The position numbers and the translations under genes were made by a program. This document shows, in pieces, positions 1-7,854 of a stretch of 64,000 nt of DNA. Under the pieces are notes generated by a model. The model ran no database searches. It saw only the letters and a list, made by a program, of their open reading frames with translations, and was not told where the DNA came from. The stretch spans positions 1 through 64,000 of the forward strand of contig VXQX01000081.1 in assembly GCA_009838765.1 (NCBI GenBank), in the 5' to 3' direction. Positions within the stretch are counted from its first letter, which is position 1; every line of letters begins with the position of its first letter. This stretch comes from Gemmatimonadales bacterium (lineage in GTDB: Bacteria; Gemmatimonadota; Gemmatimonadetes; Palauibacterales; Palauibacteraceae).

Positions 1-27
1 ACATCTTGTCCGGTCTCGTGGGCTGGG

Positions 28-192
28 TTATTGGTTTATGAGAGAGGGCGGCGGCGGACCGTCGGGCGGGGGCGGCACCGGTGCAGGTGGAGGCTCGATG
101 GGCGTACCGACCGGGCCCTCTCCCGAACCGCCGCCCCCGCAGTTGAGGGCGATGCCCATCGCGAACAGCAGGGCTGGCCAACGACCCTTCAT
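28..192 (-). CDS. small proline-rich putative lipoprotein
   Basis: This is a 54-aa product of unknown function. It has a basic start, a short hydrophobic segment and a Cys at about residue 18 followed by a Gly run, which is a loose lipobox, and then a Pro-rich tail. The ATG at 192 was chosen because a strong ribosome site (GGGAGG) lies about 8 bases upstream on the minus strand; the upstream in-frame extension is low-complexity shadow coding. The layout of lipid-anchored Cys, Gly/Ser run and Pro linker resembles the N-terminus of the cupredoxin lipoprotein at 16113. It may therefore be a truncated anchor that has lost its domain, but nothing downstream inside the window proves this. Confidence 0.5.
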   Translation of the reverse strand: MKGRWPALLFAMGIALNCGGGGSGEGPVGTPIEPPPAPVPPPPDGPPPPSLINQ

Positions 193-329
193 AAGAGACC
201 CTCCCGGGGATACCGCGCCCACGATCCGACCCGAAAAAATGAAACGGCCCGCGCGCCTCGGGCAAGCTCCGGCGGCCGGCCGGCGGTCCGGCGTTGCCGC
301 GGGGCTCGATCCGCTCAAGATTCGCCGGC

Positions 330-1151
330 ATGCGAACCCGACCCGATATCCGTCCCGTTACACCCGTCATCGGCGCCGAGGTCGACGGCGTGGACCTCAC
401 CGCCCTGGATGACGACAGTTTCGAGGCGATCCGCGATGCGCTGATGGCGCACTGCGTCCTTTTCTTCCGGGACCAGGACATCTCCATCGAGAGCCAGAAG
501 GCGCTGGGGGCCCGGTTCGGCGAACTCGTTGAGCACCCCAACGAGCCGGGTGTCGCGGGCCATCCGGAGGTGTTCCGGATCCATGCGGACGAGAACTCGG
601 TGCGTGCCACCGGGGAGCGTTGGCACTCGGATGTGTCGTGCGATCCCATGCCGCCGATGGGTTCGATCCTCCGCCTGCACACGGTGCCCGAGAACGGCGG
701 CGATACGCTGTTCGCGAACATGTACGCCGCCTACGAGTCGCTGTCGGACCGCATGAAGGCGCTGCTCGATGGCCTCACGGCGGTCCACGATGGCGGCCCC
801 TTCTACCAGGAGGTGAACCGCCTCATCGGGCGCGACGACGGAGGCCGGTCGTACCCATCGGCGGAGCACCCCGTCGTCCGCACGCACCCGGTGACGGGGC
901 GGAAGGCGCTGTTCGTGAACGAGATGTTCACGGTCCGCATCGTGGACCTGCCGCGGGGCGAGAGCATCGGGCTGCTCGACTTCCTCTTCCGGCACGTGCA
1001 GCGGCCGGACTTCCACTGCCGCTTCCATTGGCGCCCGCACTCCGTCGCTTTCTGGGATAACCGCTGCACGCAGCACCACGCGATCTGGGACTACTTCCCC
1101 GCCGTGCGCTCCGGCTACCGCGTCACCATCCGCGGCGAACGCCCCGTCTAG
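330..1151 (+). CDS. TauD/TfdA family Fe(II)/2-oxoglutarate dioxygenase
   Basis: A 273-aa oxygenase of the taurine/2,4-D dioxygenase family. Such enzymes couple 2-oxoglutarate decarboxylation to hydroxylation of a substrate that is usually a sulfonate or an aryloxy or carboxylic acid. The iron-binding facial triad is visible: H99 and D101 in a WHSD motif, and H249 in the C-terminal WDNRxxxHH segment. R264 is in the position of the 2-oxoglutarate carboxylate ligand. Length is normal for the family. The ATG at 330 is preferred over an upstream TTG because family homology begins a few residues after it. There is no signal peptide, so it should be cytoplasmic. It has no obvious operon partner, and the substrate cannot be read from the sequence. 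Confidence 0.9.
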   Translation: MRTRPDIRPVTPVIGAEVDGVDLTALDDDSFEAIRDALMAHCVLFFRDQDISIESQKALGARFGELVEHPNEPGVAGHPEVFRIHADENSVRATGERWHSDVSCDPMPPMGSILRLHTVPENGGDTLFANMYAAYESLSDRMKALLDGLTAVHDGGPFYQEVNRLIGRDDGGRSYPSAEHPVVRTHPVTGRKALFVNEMFTVRIVDLPRGESIGLLDFLFRHVQRPDFHCRFHWRPHSVAFWDNRCTQHHAIWDYFPAVRSGYRVTIRGERPV

Positions 1152-1243
1152 CCGTCCGCGGCGGATAGCGGCCGATTGTCGGTGACGCTACCGTCCAATT
1201 GCCGGTCAGGGCGCCGTCCAATCGCTGGTTGGGAGTCCGGAAC

Positions 1244-2569
1244 ATGCTGAAGCGCACCCCGATTTCTTTCCTTGTGCTCGCTGCGGCGGCGACCCTCGGG
1301 GCCTGTCGCGGCGCCGACACCGAATCCCCGCCGGATGCCGCGGAGGCGACCGAGGCGACGGCGCTCGCGATCGTCGGCGCGACCGTCGTCGATGGCTCGG
1401 GCGCCGAACCCGTGCCCGACGCGACGGTCGTGGTCCGCGATGGGCGCATCGAGTCCGTGGGGCCGTCGGCGGAGGTCGAGGTGCCGGCGGACGCCGAGAT
1501 CCTGGACGCGACCGGGAAACACCTCGTCCCCGGCCTCATCAACGCGCACGGCCATGTGGGCTCGACCCTCGGCCTCGAGGGCGGGCACTACTCGCGGGAG
1601 AACGTCCTGCGGGACCTGCGGCTGTACGCAAGCTACGGCGTCACGACCGTCGTGAGCCTCGGCGGGGACGAGCCCGCCGGCGTCGACGTGCGCGAGGAAC
1701 AGGACGTGCCGTCGCTCGACCGCGCCCGGCTCTACGTGGCGGGGGCCGTGGTGGCGGGGATCACGCCGGGGGCCGCGCTCGAGATGGTGAGCGGGAACGC
1801 GGCGATGGGCGTCGACTTCATCAAGATCCGGGTCGACGACAACCTCGGGAGCACGTACAAGATGACGCCGGACGTTTACGGGGCGGTGATCGAGGGGGCG
1901 CACGAACTCGGGCTTCCGGTCGCGGCGCACCTGTTCTACCTCGAGGACGCGCACGGGCTGCTGGACGCCGGCGTGGACTTCATCGTGCACAGCGTCCGCG
2001 ACCGGGATGTGGACGACGCGCTCGCGACGCGGCTCGTCGAAGCCGGTGTCTGCTACTCGCCGACGCTCACGCGCGAAGTCTCGACCTTCGTGTACGAGAA
2101 CGAGCCCGAGTTCTTCTCGGATCCCTTCTTCCTCGCCTCCGCGGAGCCGGCGGTGCTCGAAGCCCTGCGCGCCTCCGAGAGCATGGCGCGCTACCGCGAG
2201 AGCGAGTCGGCCCAGCGCTACAAGGCGGCGCTCGCGCAGGCGCAGGAGAACCTCGGCGCGCTGTCGGACGCCGGCGTGACGATCGCGATGGGCACGGACA
2301 CCGGCCCGCCCGCCCGCTTCCAGGGCTACTTCGAGCACATGGAACTCGCGCTCATGGCGGAGTCCGGCATGTCGCCGCTGGAGATCCTCGTCGCCTCCAC
2401 GGGCGACGCGGCACGCTGCGCGGGGCTGGACGGGGTCGGCACGATCGAGGCCGGCAAGTGGGCGGACCTCATTCTCCTCGACGCGGACCCGCTGGAGGGG
2501 GTCGAGAATCTGCGCGCGATCGAATCGGTGTGGATCGCCGGCAACGAGGTGCCCTCCGTCTCCGGCTAG
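1244..2569 (+). CDS. secreted amidohydrolase family lipoprotein
   Basis: A 441-aa metal-dependent hydrolase of the amidohydrolase superfamily, in the imidazolonepropionase/prolidase-like branch. A lipoprotein signal is seen with a Leu-Gly-Ala-Cys lipobox ending at Cys21, so it is probably periplasmic and membrane-anchored. Metal-site features are present: the HxH pair at H102/H104 after the Pro-Gly-Leu-Ile-Asn strand, a candidate carboxylated Lys in a DFIKIR segment, two later His (AAH and IVHS), and the Asp of MGTDTG. The C-terminal small beta domain found in these enzymes closes the protein. The ATG at 1244 follows a GGGAG and starts the signal peptide. Its TAG stop overlaps the TAG stop of the convergent gene: both are read from the four bases CTAG at 2566-2569. 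Confidence 0.9.
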   Translation: MLKRTPISFLVLAAAATLGACRGADTESPPDAAEATEATALAIVGATVVDGSGAEPVPDATVVVRDGRIESVGPSAEVEVPADAEILDATGKHLVPGLINAHGHVGSTLGLEGGHYSRENVLRDLRLYASYGVTTVVSLGGDEPAGVDVREEQDVPSLDRARLYVAGAVVAGITPGAALEMVSGNAAMGVDFIKIRVDDNLGSTYKMTPDVYGAVIEGAHELGLPVAAHLFYLEDAHGLLDAGVDFIVHSVRDRDVDDALATRLVEAGVCYSPTLTREVSTFVYENEPEFFSDPFFLASAEPAVLEALRASESMARYRESESAQRYKAALAQAQENLGALSDAGVTIAMGTDTGPPARFQGYFEHMELALMAESGMSPLEILVASTGDAARCAGLDGVGTIEAGKWADLILLDADPLEGVENLRAIESVWIAGNEVPSVSG

Positions 2570-3828
2570 CCGTCGCCCCGTTCGCGGAGGTCGACGATGG
2601 GAGGGGCATCCTCGGCAAGCGTCCCGCACTCGACCGTGCGGACGTCCACGCGGAGACGGGTCGTCGCCCGGAGGCGGGCGCCGAGTGCGTCGAGATCGGG
2701 CTGCCGGCCCTCCGTGGGGTCGACGGAGACGGTGAGCACGTCGCGATGGTCCTCCTCCGTGACCGACGCCTGGTAGCGCCGGACGCCGGGCGCCCCGACG
2801 AGGGCTTCCGCCAACTGCCGCGGGTGGACGAACATGCCGCGCACCTTCACACCCTCGCCGGTCCGGCCCAGAAAGCCCGCCAGTCGCGGTGAGGTCCGCC
2901 CGCAGTCGCACCCATCGGGCCGGAACGTCGACAGGTCGCCCGTGCCGAAGCGGACGAGCGGGTAGACCGGGTTGGCGCTCGTGACGACGACCTCACCGGG
3001 CTTGCCGGGCTTGCACGGCGCGCGCGTGCCGGGGTCCAGCACCTCGACGACGACGCCCGGCGCGACGTGCCAGCCGTCCTTCGCCTCGCACTCGTAGCCG
3101 ATAGCCCCGGCATCGGCCGTCCCGTACGCCTGGAAGACCGAGACTCCGTGGCCCTCCTGCAGCAGCCTGCGGAGATCGTGGGGCAGGGGCGCCCCGCTGA
3201 CGAGCGCGCGGCGGAAGGTCCGGGGGATCCCGTCCTCCCTCCCCCGCTCCAGCAGAGCGAGGAGAAACTGCGGCGTCCCGACGTAGCCGACGGCGCCGAT
3301 CTGCGATGCGAAGGCGGCCTGGGCCGACGTGTTCCCCACCCCGCCCGCCACGACCACGCACCCCACGGCGCGCAGCCCCGCATCCATCATGTGACCGCCC
3401 GGGGTCAGGTGATACGAGAACGTGTTGAGCACCACATCGCCGCGCTCGAACCCCGCCGCGCGGAAGGCCGGCGCCATGCGCCAGTAGTCCGCCCGCTGAC
3501 CCTCGGGATCGTTGATCGGGCCGGGAGACCGGTGGATGCGGCGGAGGACGCCGAGGTCCACGCCCAGCATCCCGCCGAAGGGAGGCTGGGCCGCCTGCAG
3601 CTCCGGCAGGTCGTCCTTGGCCAGGACCGCTACGTCCCGCAGCCCCGCCACGCCGCGCGGCTCGGGGTGGGCGATCCCGGCCTCCCGCAGGCGGACTCCG
3701 GCTTCCCCGCTGCGCTCGAGGGCGAGGCGGACGGCCCGGTCCGCCAGCGCATCCTGCGCCGCGCCCCAGTCGGGCGGCGCTTCCGCCGCGTCCACGGGAC
3801 GACGCCCCGCCGCTCTCACGACAGCCAC
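2566..3828 (-). CDS. PaaK-like acyl-CoA ligase (AMP-forming family)
   Basis: A 420-aa member of the phenylacetate-CoA ligase branch of adenylate-forming enzymes, which make acyl-CoA from a carboxylic acid, ATP and CoA. Visible features are the YGTADAG motif in the position of the adenylate-binding Tyr-Gly-x-Thr, the FGTGDL segment with the ribose-binding Asp, and the C-terminal lid domain with GxKVRG. The N-terminal phosphate loop is degenerate (SPGPINDP instead of the Ser/Thr-Gly-rich loop), so activity may be altered. It starts with GTG at 3828, overlapping the end of livF by 13 bases, so it is the last gene of the Liv operon and probably activates what the transporter imports. Confidence 0.82.
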   Translation of the reverse strand: MAVVRAAGRRPVDAAEAPPDWGAAQDALADRAVRLALERSGEAGVRLREAGIAHPEPRGVAGLRDVAVLAKDDLPELQAAQPPFGGMLGVDLGVLRRIHRSPGPINDPEGQRADYWRMAPAFRAAGFERGDVVLNTFSYHLTPGGHMMDAGLRAVGCVVVAGGVGNTSAQAAFASQIGAVGYVGTPQFLLALLERGREDGIPRTFRRALVSGAPLPHDLRRLLQEGHGVSVFQAYGTADAGAIGYECEAKDGWHVAPGVVVEVLDPGTRAPCKPGKPGEVVVTSANPVYPLVRFGTGDLSTFRPDGCDCGRTSPRLAGFLGRTGEGVKVRGMFVHPRQLAEALVGAPGVRRYQASVTEEDHRDVLTVSVDPTEGRQPDLDALGARLRATTRLRVDVRTVECGTLAEDAPPIVDLRERGDG

Positions 3829-4625
3829 CGCTTGCGCCGGCGATAGTGCTTCACGTCGCGATACGAGCGGCGCCCGATCTCGCTCAGACCCAGGTAGAAC
3901 TCGCGCACGTCCTCGTTCTTTCCCAGTTCCTCCGCGGCACCTTCCAGCACCACGCGGCCCGACTCCATGACGTACCCGTAGTCCGCGACGGAGAGGGCGA
4001 GGCGCGCGTTCTGCTCCACGAGAAGGATGGTCGTGCCCTCCTCCTCGTTGATCCGCCGGATGATCTCGAAGATCTCCTGCACGAGGATCGGCGCGAGCCC
4101 CAGCGACGGCTCATCGAGGAGCATCAGGCGGGGGCGGGCCATGAGCGCGCGCCCGAGGGCGAGCATCTGCTGCTCGCCGCCCGACAGGTAGCCCGCCCAC
4201 TGGCGCTTACGCTCCGCCAGCCGCGGAAAATACCCGTAGACCCGGGCCAGATCCGCCGGCACCCCGCCGCGGTCCCGGCGCGTGTGCGCCCCCGCGAGCA
4301 GGTTCTCGTGCACCGTGAGGTGCTCGAACACGTGCCGTCCCTCGACGACCTGGAAGATCCCCCGGCGCACGATGCGGTCCGCGGCGAGGCCGTGAATCTC
4401 GCGCCCATCGAAGCGGATCGATCCGTCCGTGACCTCGCCGTCCTCGACCTTGAGCAGGCCCGAAATCGCCTTGAGCGTCGTCGTCTTCCCGGCCCCGTTC
4501 GAGCCGAGAAGGGCGACGATGTGCCCTTCCGGCACCTCGAGCGACAGTCCGCGCAGGACCAGGATCACGTCGTCGTACAGGACCTCGACGCTGTTGAGTT
4601 CGAGCAGGGGGCTCGGGCGACTCAC
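3816..4625 (-). CDS. livF: branched-chain amino acid-type ABC transporter ATPase LivF
   Basis: A 269-aa ATPase subunit of a hydrophobic amino acid uptake (HAAT/Liv) importer. Walker A (GSNGAGKT) is at about residues 41-48, the signature LSGGE at 147-151, and Walker B (LMLLDEP) at 167-173. The C-terminus is longer and more basic than usual (about 20 extra residues ending in an Arg/Lys run). The GTG start at 4625 overlaps the TGA stop of the binding-protein gene (GTGA), indicating translational coupling; the in-frame ATG further upstream lies inside that gene and is rejected. It works with LivG as the ATPase pair under the LivH/LivM permeases. Confidence 0.92.
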   Translation of the reverse strand: MSRPSPLLELNSVEVLYDDVILVLRGLSLEVPEGHIVALLGSNGAGKTTTLKAISGLLKVEDGEVTDGSIRFDGREIHGLAADRIVRRGIFQVVEGRHVFEHLTVHENLLAGAHTRRDRGGVPADLARVYGYFPRLAERKRQWAGYLSGGEQQMLALGRALMARPRLMLLDEPSLGLAPILVQEIFEIIRRINEEEGTTILLVEQNARLALSVADYGYVMESGRVVLEGAAEELGKNEDVREFYLGLSEIGRRSYRDVKHYRRRKRWLS

Positions 4626-5842
4626 GGCGCGGTGAGGACCTCGGTCAGCGGGGTCCACCTTCCGTCTTCGGCGCGGAAGAGCCGGAGCCCCTTCGACCCC
4701 CGGTGGTCACTCGGCGTGAAGGTGAGCGGCGGGCCGGCCCCGCCCGTGTCGAGCCCGTCGATCGTCTCCAGCGCCCGCTTGATGTTCTCGCCGGTCAGTT
4801 CCCGTCCCGAATCGAGCACCCGCCGGATCCCCTCGACGAACACCGCCATCGTCCACCACCCCTGCGTGAACGCGTTCGTCTTCCCGGCGTAGTCCTCGCC
4901 CCGGGACCCGAGATAGTCGCGGATGTCCCGGACCCCCGGCACGTCGTCGGTGAGCGGCGCCCAGGGGATCGCCCCCACGACCCCTTCGGCGGCATCCGCC
5001 GCCAGCCGCCACAGGAGCGCGTTGGCGCACCAGTTCAGGCACACGAAGGTGGCGTCGATCCCCAGTCCGCGCGCGTTCCGCAGGGCGACGGCCGCCGGCG
5101 CGGAGGTGTTCTGGAACACGACGTACCTCGCGCCCGACTGGCCGATGCGGGAGAACTCCGCCGTGTAGTCCGTCGCGCCGCGCGGCATCTCATAAGGCGT
5201 GACGTCGACGCCGATCTCCCGCGCGTAGTCCTCGCCCCCCTGCACCCACGGCGACAGGCCGAAGGGACTCGCGTTGTGCATGAAGGCGACCCGCGCGTTC
5301 CCCGCCCCGCCGTTCGCCCGGTGGTCCTCCGCGATCCAGCGCAGCACGATCCTGAACTGGTCGCTGTAGCTCGTCGCGACGAGGAAGTTGTAGGGCGATT
5401 CGTGCGCGTCGCCGAGCACATGCGAGAGGGAGGCCGACGAGAACGGGATCCGGTCCTCGGTGATCCTGAGCCGCAGGGCCTCTGTGTCGCCCGTCCCCCA
5501 GCCCATGAAGATGAGAGCACCCTCCTGCACGAACTGCGTGTAGAGCTGCTCCGCCCGGTCGACCTGGTAGCCGTAGTCCTGGTAGATGAGCCGAACCGGC
5601 CGGCCCTGGATGCCGCCACGCGCGTTGAGCCAGTCGACGTGTCCCCGCACCGCGTCGGCGTAGTCGATCCCCACGTCCGCCGTCGGCCCCGTGAGGTCGA
5701 AGATGGCCCCGATCAGGATCTCGTCTTCCGCCCGCTCCCCCGAGCCCCCGCACGCGGCGAGCGCGACGGACAAGGCCAGACAGCCCGCGGCGACGGCGAC
5801 GAAAAAGGATCGACTGGGGCGCATATCCGGAGACCTCTTCAT
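4622..5842 (-). CDS. ABC transporter substrate-binding protein (Liv-type, periplasmic binding fold I)
   Basis: A 406-aa binding lipoprotein of the leucine-binding family. The signal peptide ends in a Leu-Ala-Ala-Cys lipobox at about residue 31, followed by a Gly/Ser linker and the typical IGAIFDLTGPTADVG opening strand of type I binding proteins. Length is normal. Two starts are possible, 5842 or 5824; 5842 has AGGA five bases upstream and is kept. It is placed between livM and livF in the same operon. The presence of two acyl-CoA ligases in the operon argues that the ligand is a carboxylic acid, possibly aromatic or medium/long-chain, rather than a branched-chain amino acid. That is an inference. 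Confidence 0.9.
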   Translation of the reverse strand: MKRSPDMRPSRSFFVAVAAGCLALSVALAACGGSGERAEDEILIGAIFDLTGPTADVGIDYADAVRGHVDWLNARGGIQGRPVRLIYQDYGYQVDRAEQLYTQFVQEGALIFMGWGTGDTEALRLRITEDRIPFSSASLSHVLGDAHESPYNFLVATSYSDQFRIVLRWIAEDHRANGGAGNARVAFMHNASPFGLSPWVQGGEDYAREIGVDVTPYEMPRGATDYTAEFSRIGQSGARYVVFQNTSAPAAVALRNARGLGIDATFVCLNWCANALLWRLAADAAEGVVGAIPWAPLTDDVPGVRDIRDYLGSRGEDYAGKTNAFTQGWWTMAVFVEGIRRVLDSGRELTGENIKRALETIDGLDTGGAGPPLTFTPSDHRGSKGLRLFRAEDGRWTPLTEVLTAP

Positions 5843-5871
5843 GTCCTGAAATCATGCCGACTTCGAAGCGA

Positions 5872-6894
5872 TCAGCGGCCCTCTCCGCGGCGGTACGCGA
5901 AGGGCCACACGTAGAAGTAGTCTTTCACGTTGCGCCACAGTTTGGACAGGCCCTCGGGCTCGAACACGAGAAAGAGGATGATGACGAGCCCGAACGCCGC
6001 CTGCTGCACGCTGGGCAGGAGGGCCGCGGCCGCCGGCGCCGACTGCTGAAGTTCCCGTCCCGCCGTCGCGATCATGGCGGGGAGGAGGGTGATGAGCGCC
6101 GCCCCGAACAGCGAGCCGCGGATCGTCCCCAGCCCTCCGACGATGATCATGGCGAGGTAGAGGACGCTGGTCTCGAGCGTGAAGCGCTCCCACGAGATGA
6201 TGTTGCGGTAGTACGCGGTGAGTGCGCCGGCGAGCCCCACGAAGAACGACGAGGTCGCGAAGGCCAGAAGCTTGGTCCCGAACACGTTCACCCCGATGAC
6301 GCTCGCCGCGATGTCCTGGTCGCGCACGGCAACGAAGGAGCGGCCGATGCGCGAGCGGAAGAGGTTCGCGGTGAAGAGCGCCGTGCCCCCCGCGAGGATG
6401 ATGCCGAGCCAGTAGAATCCGAAGTCCGTGTTCAGCCGCTGCCCGAAGAGCTGCGGGGCCGGGACGACGACCGCTTCGACTCCTCCCGTGAGCGCCGTCC
6501 AGTGCGTGACGACCCACTCGACGATCTCCTGGGCGGCCAGCGTTGAGATCGCCAGGTAGAGCCCCTTGAGCCGCAGCGAGGGGAGGCCGAAGAAGACGCC
6601 GACCGCCGCGGTCGCTAAGCACGCGGCCGCGATGCTCACGCCCCACGGCAGGCCCAGCCGGAGCGTGAGCAGTGCGGACGTGTACGCCCCGACGGCCATG
6701 AAGGCGCCCTGCCCCAGCGAGATCTGCCCGGTGTACCCGACGAGGATGTTGAGCCCCAGCGCGCCGATCGTGGCGATCGCGATCTGGTTCGCGAGGTTGA
6801 GCCAGTACGGCGACGCAAGGAACGGGAAGACGAGGAGCGCCGCCGCGAACAGTCCGAGCCGCACGCGCTCCGCCGGCACGCGCCGGAGCCCCAT
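5872..6894 (-). CDS. livM: Liv-type ABC transporter permease LivM
   Basis: A 340-aa inner-membrane permease with about nine to ten hydrophobic segments. The family hallmark LGLNILVGYTGQISLGQGAFMAVGAY sits near residues 45-70 and is characteristic of LivM. A second conserved stretch (AVRDQDIAASVIGVN) in the cytoplasmic loop is the coupling region that contacts the ATPases. Length is normal. It lies about 80 bases downstream of livH and about 30 bases upstream of the binding-protein gene, all on the minus strand. Confidence 0.93.
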   Translation of the reverse strand: MGLRRVPAERVRLGLFAAALLVFPFLASPYWLNLANQIAIATIGALGLNILVGYTGQISLGQGAFMAVGAYTSALLTLRLGLPWGVSIAAACLATAAVGVFFGLPSLRLKGLYLAISTLAAQEIVEWVVTHWTALTGGVEAVVVPAPQLFGQRLNTDFGFYWLGIILAGGTALFTANLFRSRIGRSFVAVRDQDIAASVIGVNVFGTKLLAFATSSFFVGLAGALTAYYRNIISWERFTLETSVLYLAMIIVGGLGTIRGSLFGAALITLLPAMIATAGRELQQSAPAAAALLPSVQQAAFGLVIILFLVFEPEGLSKLWRNVKDYFYVWPFAYRRGEGR

Positions 6895-6975
6895 GTCGGT
6901 TCGGTAGTCCGTGTGAAAGACGCCGCTCTCCAGGAGATCCTCCCTGTTACCTGTCCGCTGCCTGTCCGCGCGCGC

Positions 6976-7854
6976 CTATACGCGCTCGATGATTTCCCTC
7001 CCGAAGAGTCCGTACGGGCGGACCATGAGGACGATGATCAGAACGATATACGGGACGATGAGGTTGAGCCCGTGGCCGATGTAGCCGCCCGCATAGAATT
7101 CAAGCAGTCCGATGATCGCGCCCCCGACGACCGCCCCGCGGATCGAGTCGAGTCCACCCAGGATCACGACCGGGAAGACGCGCAGGCCGATCTGCGCGAC
7201 GTTCGGGGTCACGCCCACGATGTTGCCGAGCATGATCCCGCCGATCGCGGCCGTCGCCGCCGCCAGCGCCCACGCGGTCGCGAACACGCGCGGGATACTG
7301 ATCCCCATGCTGAGGGCGGCCTGCTGGTCGTCGGCGATGGCCCGCATGGCGATCCCGCTCCGCGTGCGCCGGAAGAAGAGGGCGAGTCCGCCGAGCAGCG
7401 CGAGCGCCAGCGGGATCGCCACCAGCCGATCCGCGCTCACCACGGCCGACCCCACCATCACTTCGCCCTCGGGCAGGAAGGACGGGAAGGTGCGCGGCTG
7501 CGGTCCCCAGATCGCGTGCACCACCGCGCGCAGCACGCTGGAGAGGCCGATCGTGACCATGATCATCGAGATAATGGGCTCGCCGATCAGCGGCCGGAGC
7601 ACGGTGCGCTCGACCGCGACGCCGATTCCCGCCGCCACGAGCATCGTCAGCAGGACGCCGGCCGTCCACGGGAGCCCGATCTGGACGAGGGAAAAGAAGA
7701 TGAGATAGGTCCCGAACAGGAGCAGATCCCCCTGCGCGAAGTTGATGACGTCGCTCGCCTTGTAGATGATGACGAAGCCCACCGCGGCGAGCGCGTAGAT
7801 CATGCCCGTGCCCAGGCCGGCCACCGTGAGTTGCAGGAACTGGTCCACGGTCAC
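6976..7854 (-). CDS. livH: Liv-type ABC transporter permease LivH
   Basis: A 292-aa permease, the partner of LivM. The start is the GTG at 7854, which overlaps the TGA of the upstream acyl-CoA ligase in a GTGA junction; the longer in-frame extension to 8214 only shadows that ligase and is rejected. It shows the family segments GLGTGMIYALAAVGFVIIYK near the N-terminus, FAQGDLLLFGTY, and the cytoplasmic coupling loop with RAIADDQQAALSMGI. About eight membrane segments are predicted by eye. Confidence 0.93.
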   Translation of the reverse strand: MTVDQFLQLTVAGLGTGMIYALAAVGFVIIYKASDVINFAQGDLLLFGTYLIFFSLVQIGLPWTAGVLLTMLVAAGIGVAVERTVLRPLIGEPIISMIMVTIGLSSVLRAVVHAIWGPQPRTFPSFLPEGEVMVGSAVVSADRLVAIPLALALLGGLALFFRRTRSGIAMRAIADDQQAALSMGISIPRVFATAWALAAATAAIGGIMLGNIVGVTPNVAQIGLRVFPVVILGGLDSIRGAVVGGAIIGLLEFYAGGYIGHGLNLIVPYIVLIIVLMVRPYGLFGREIIERV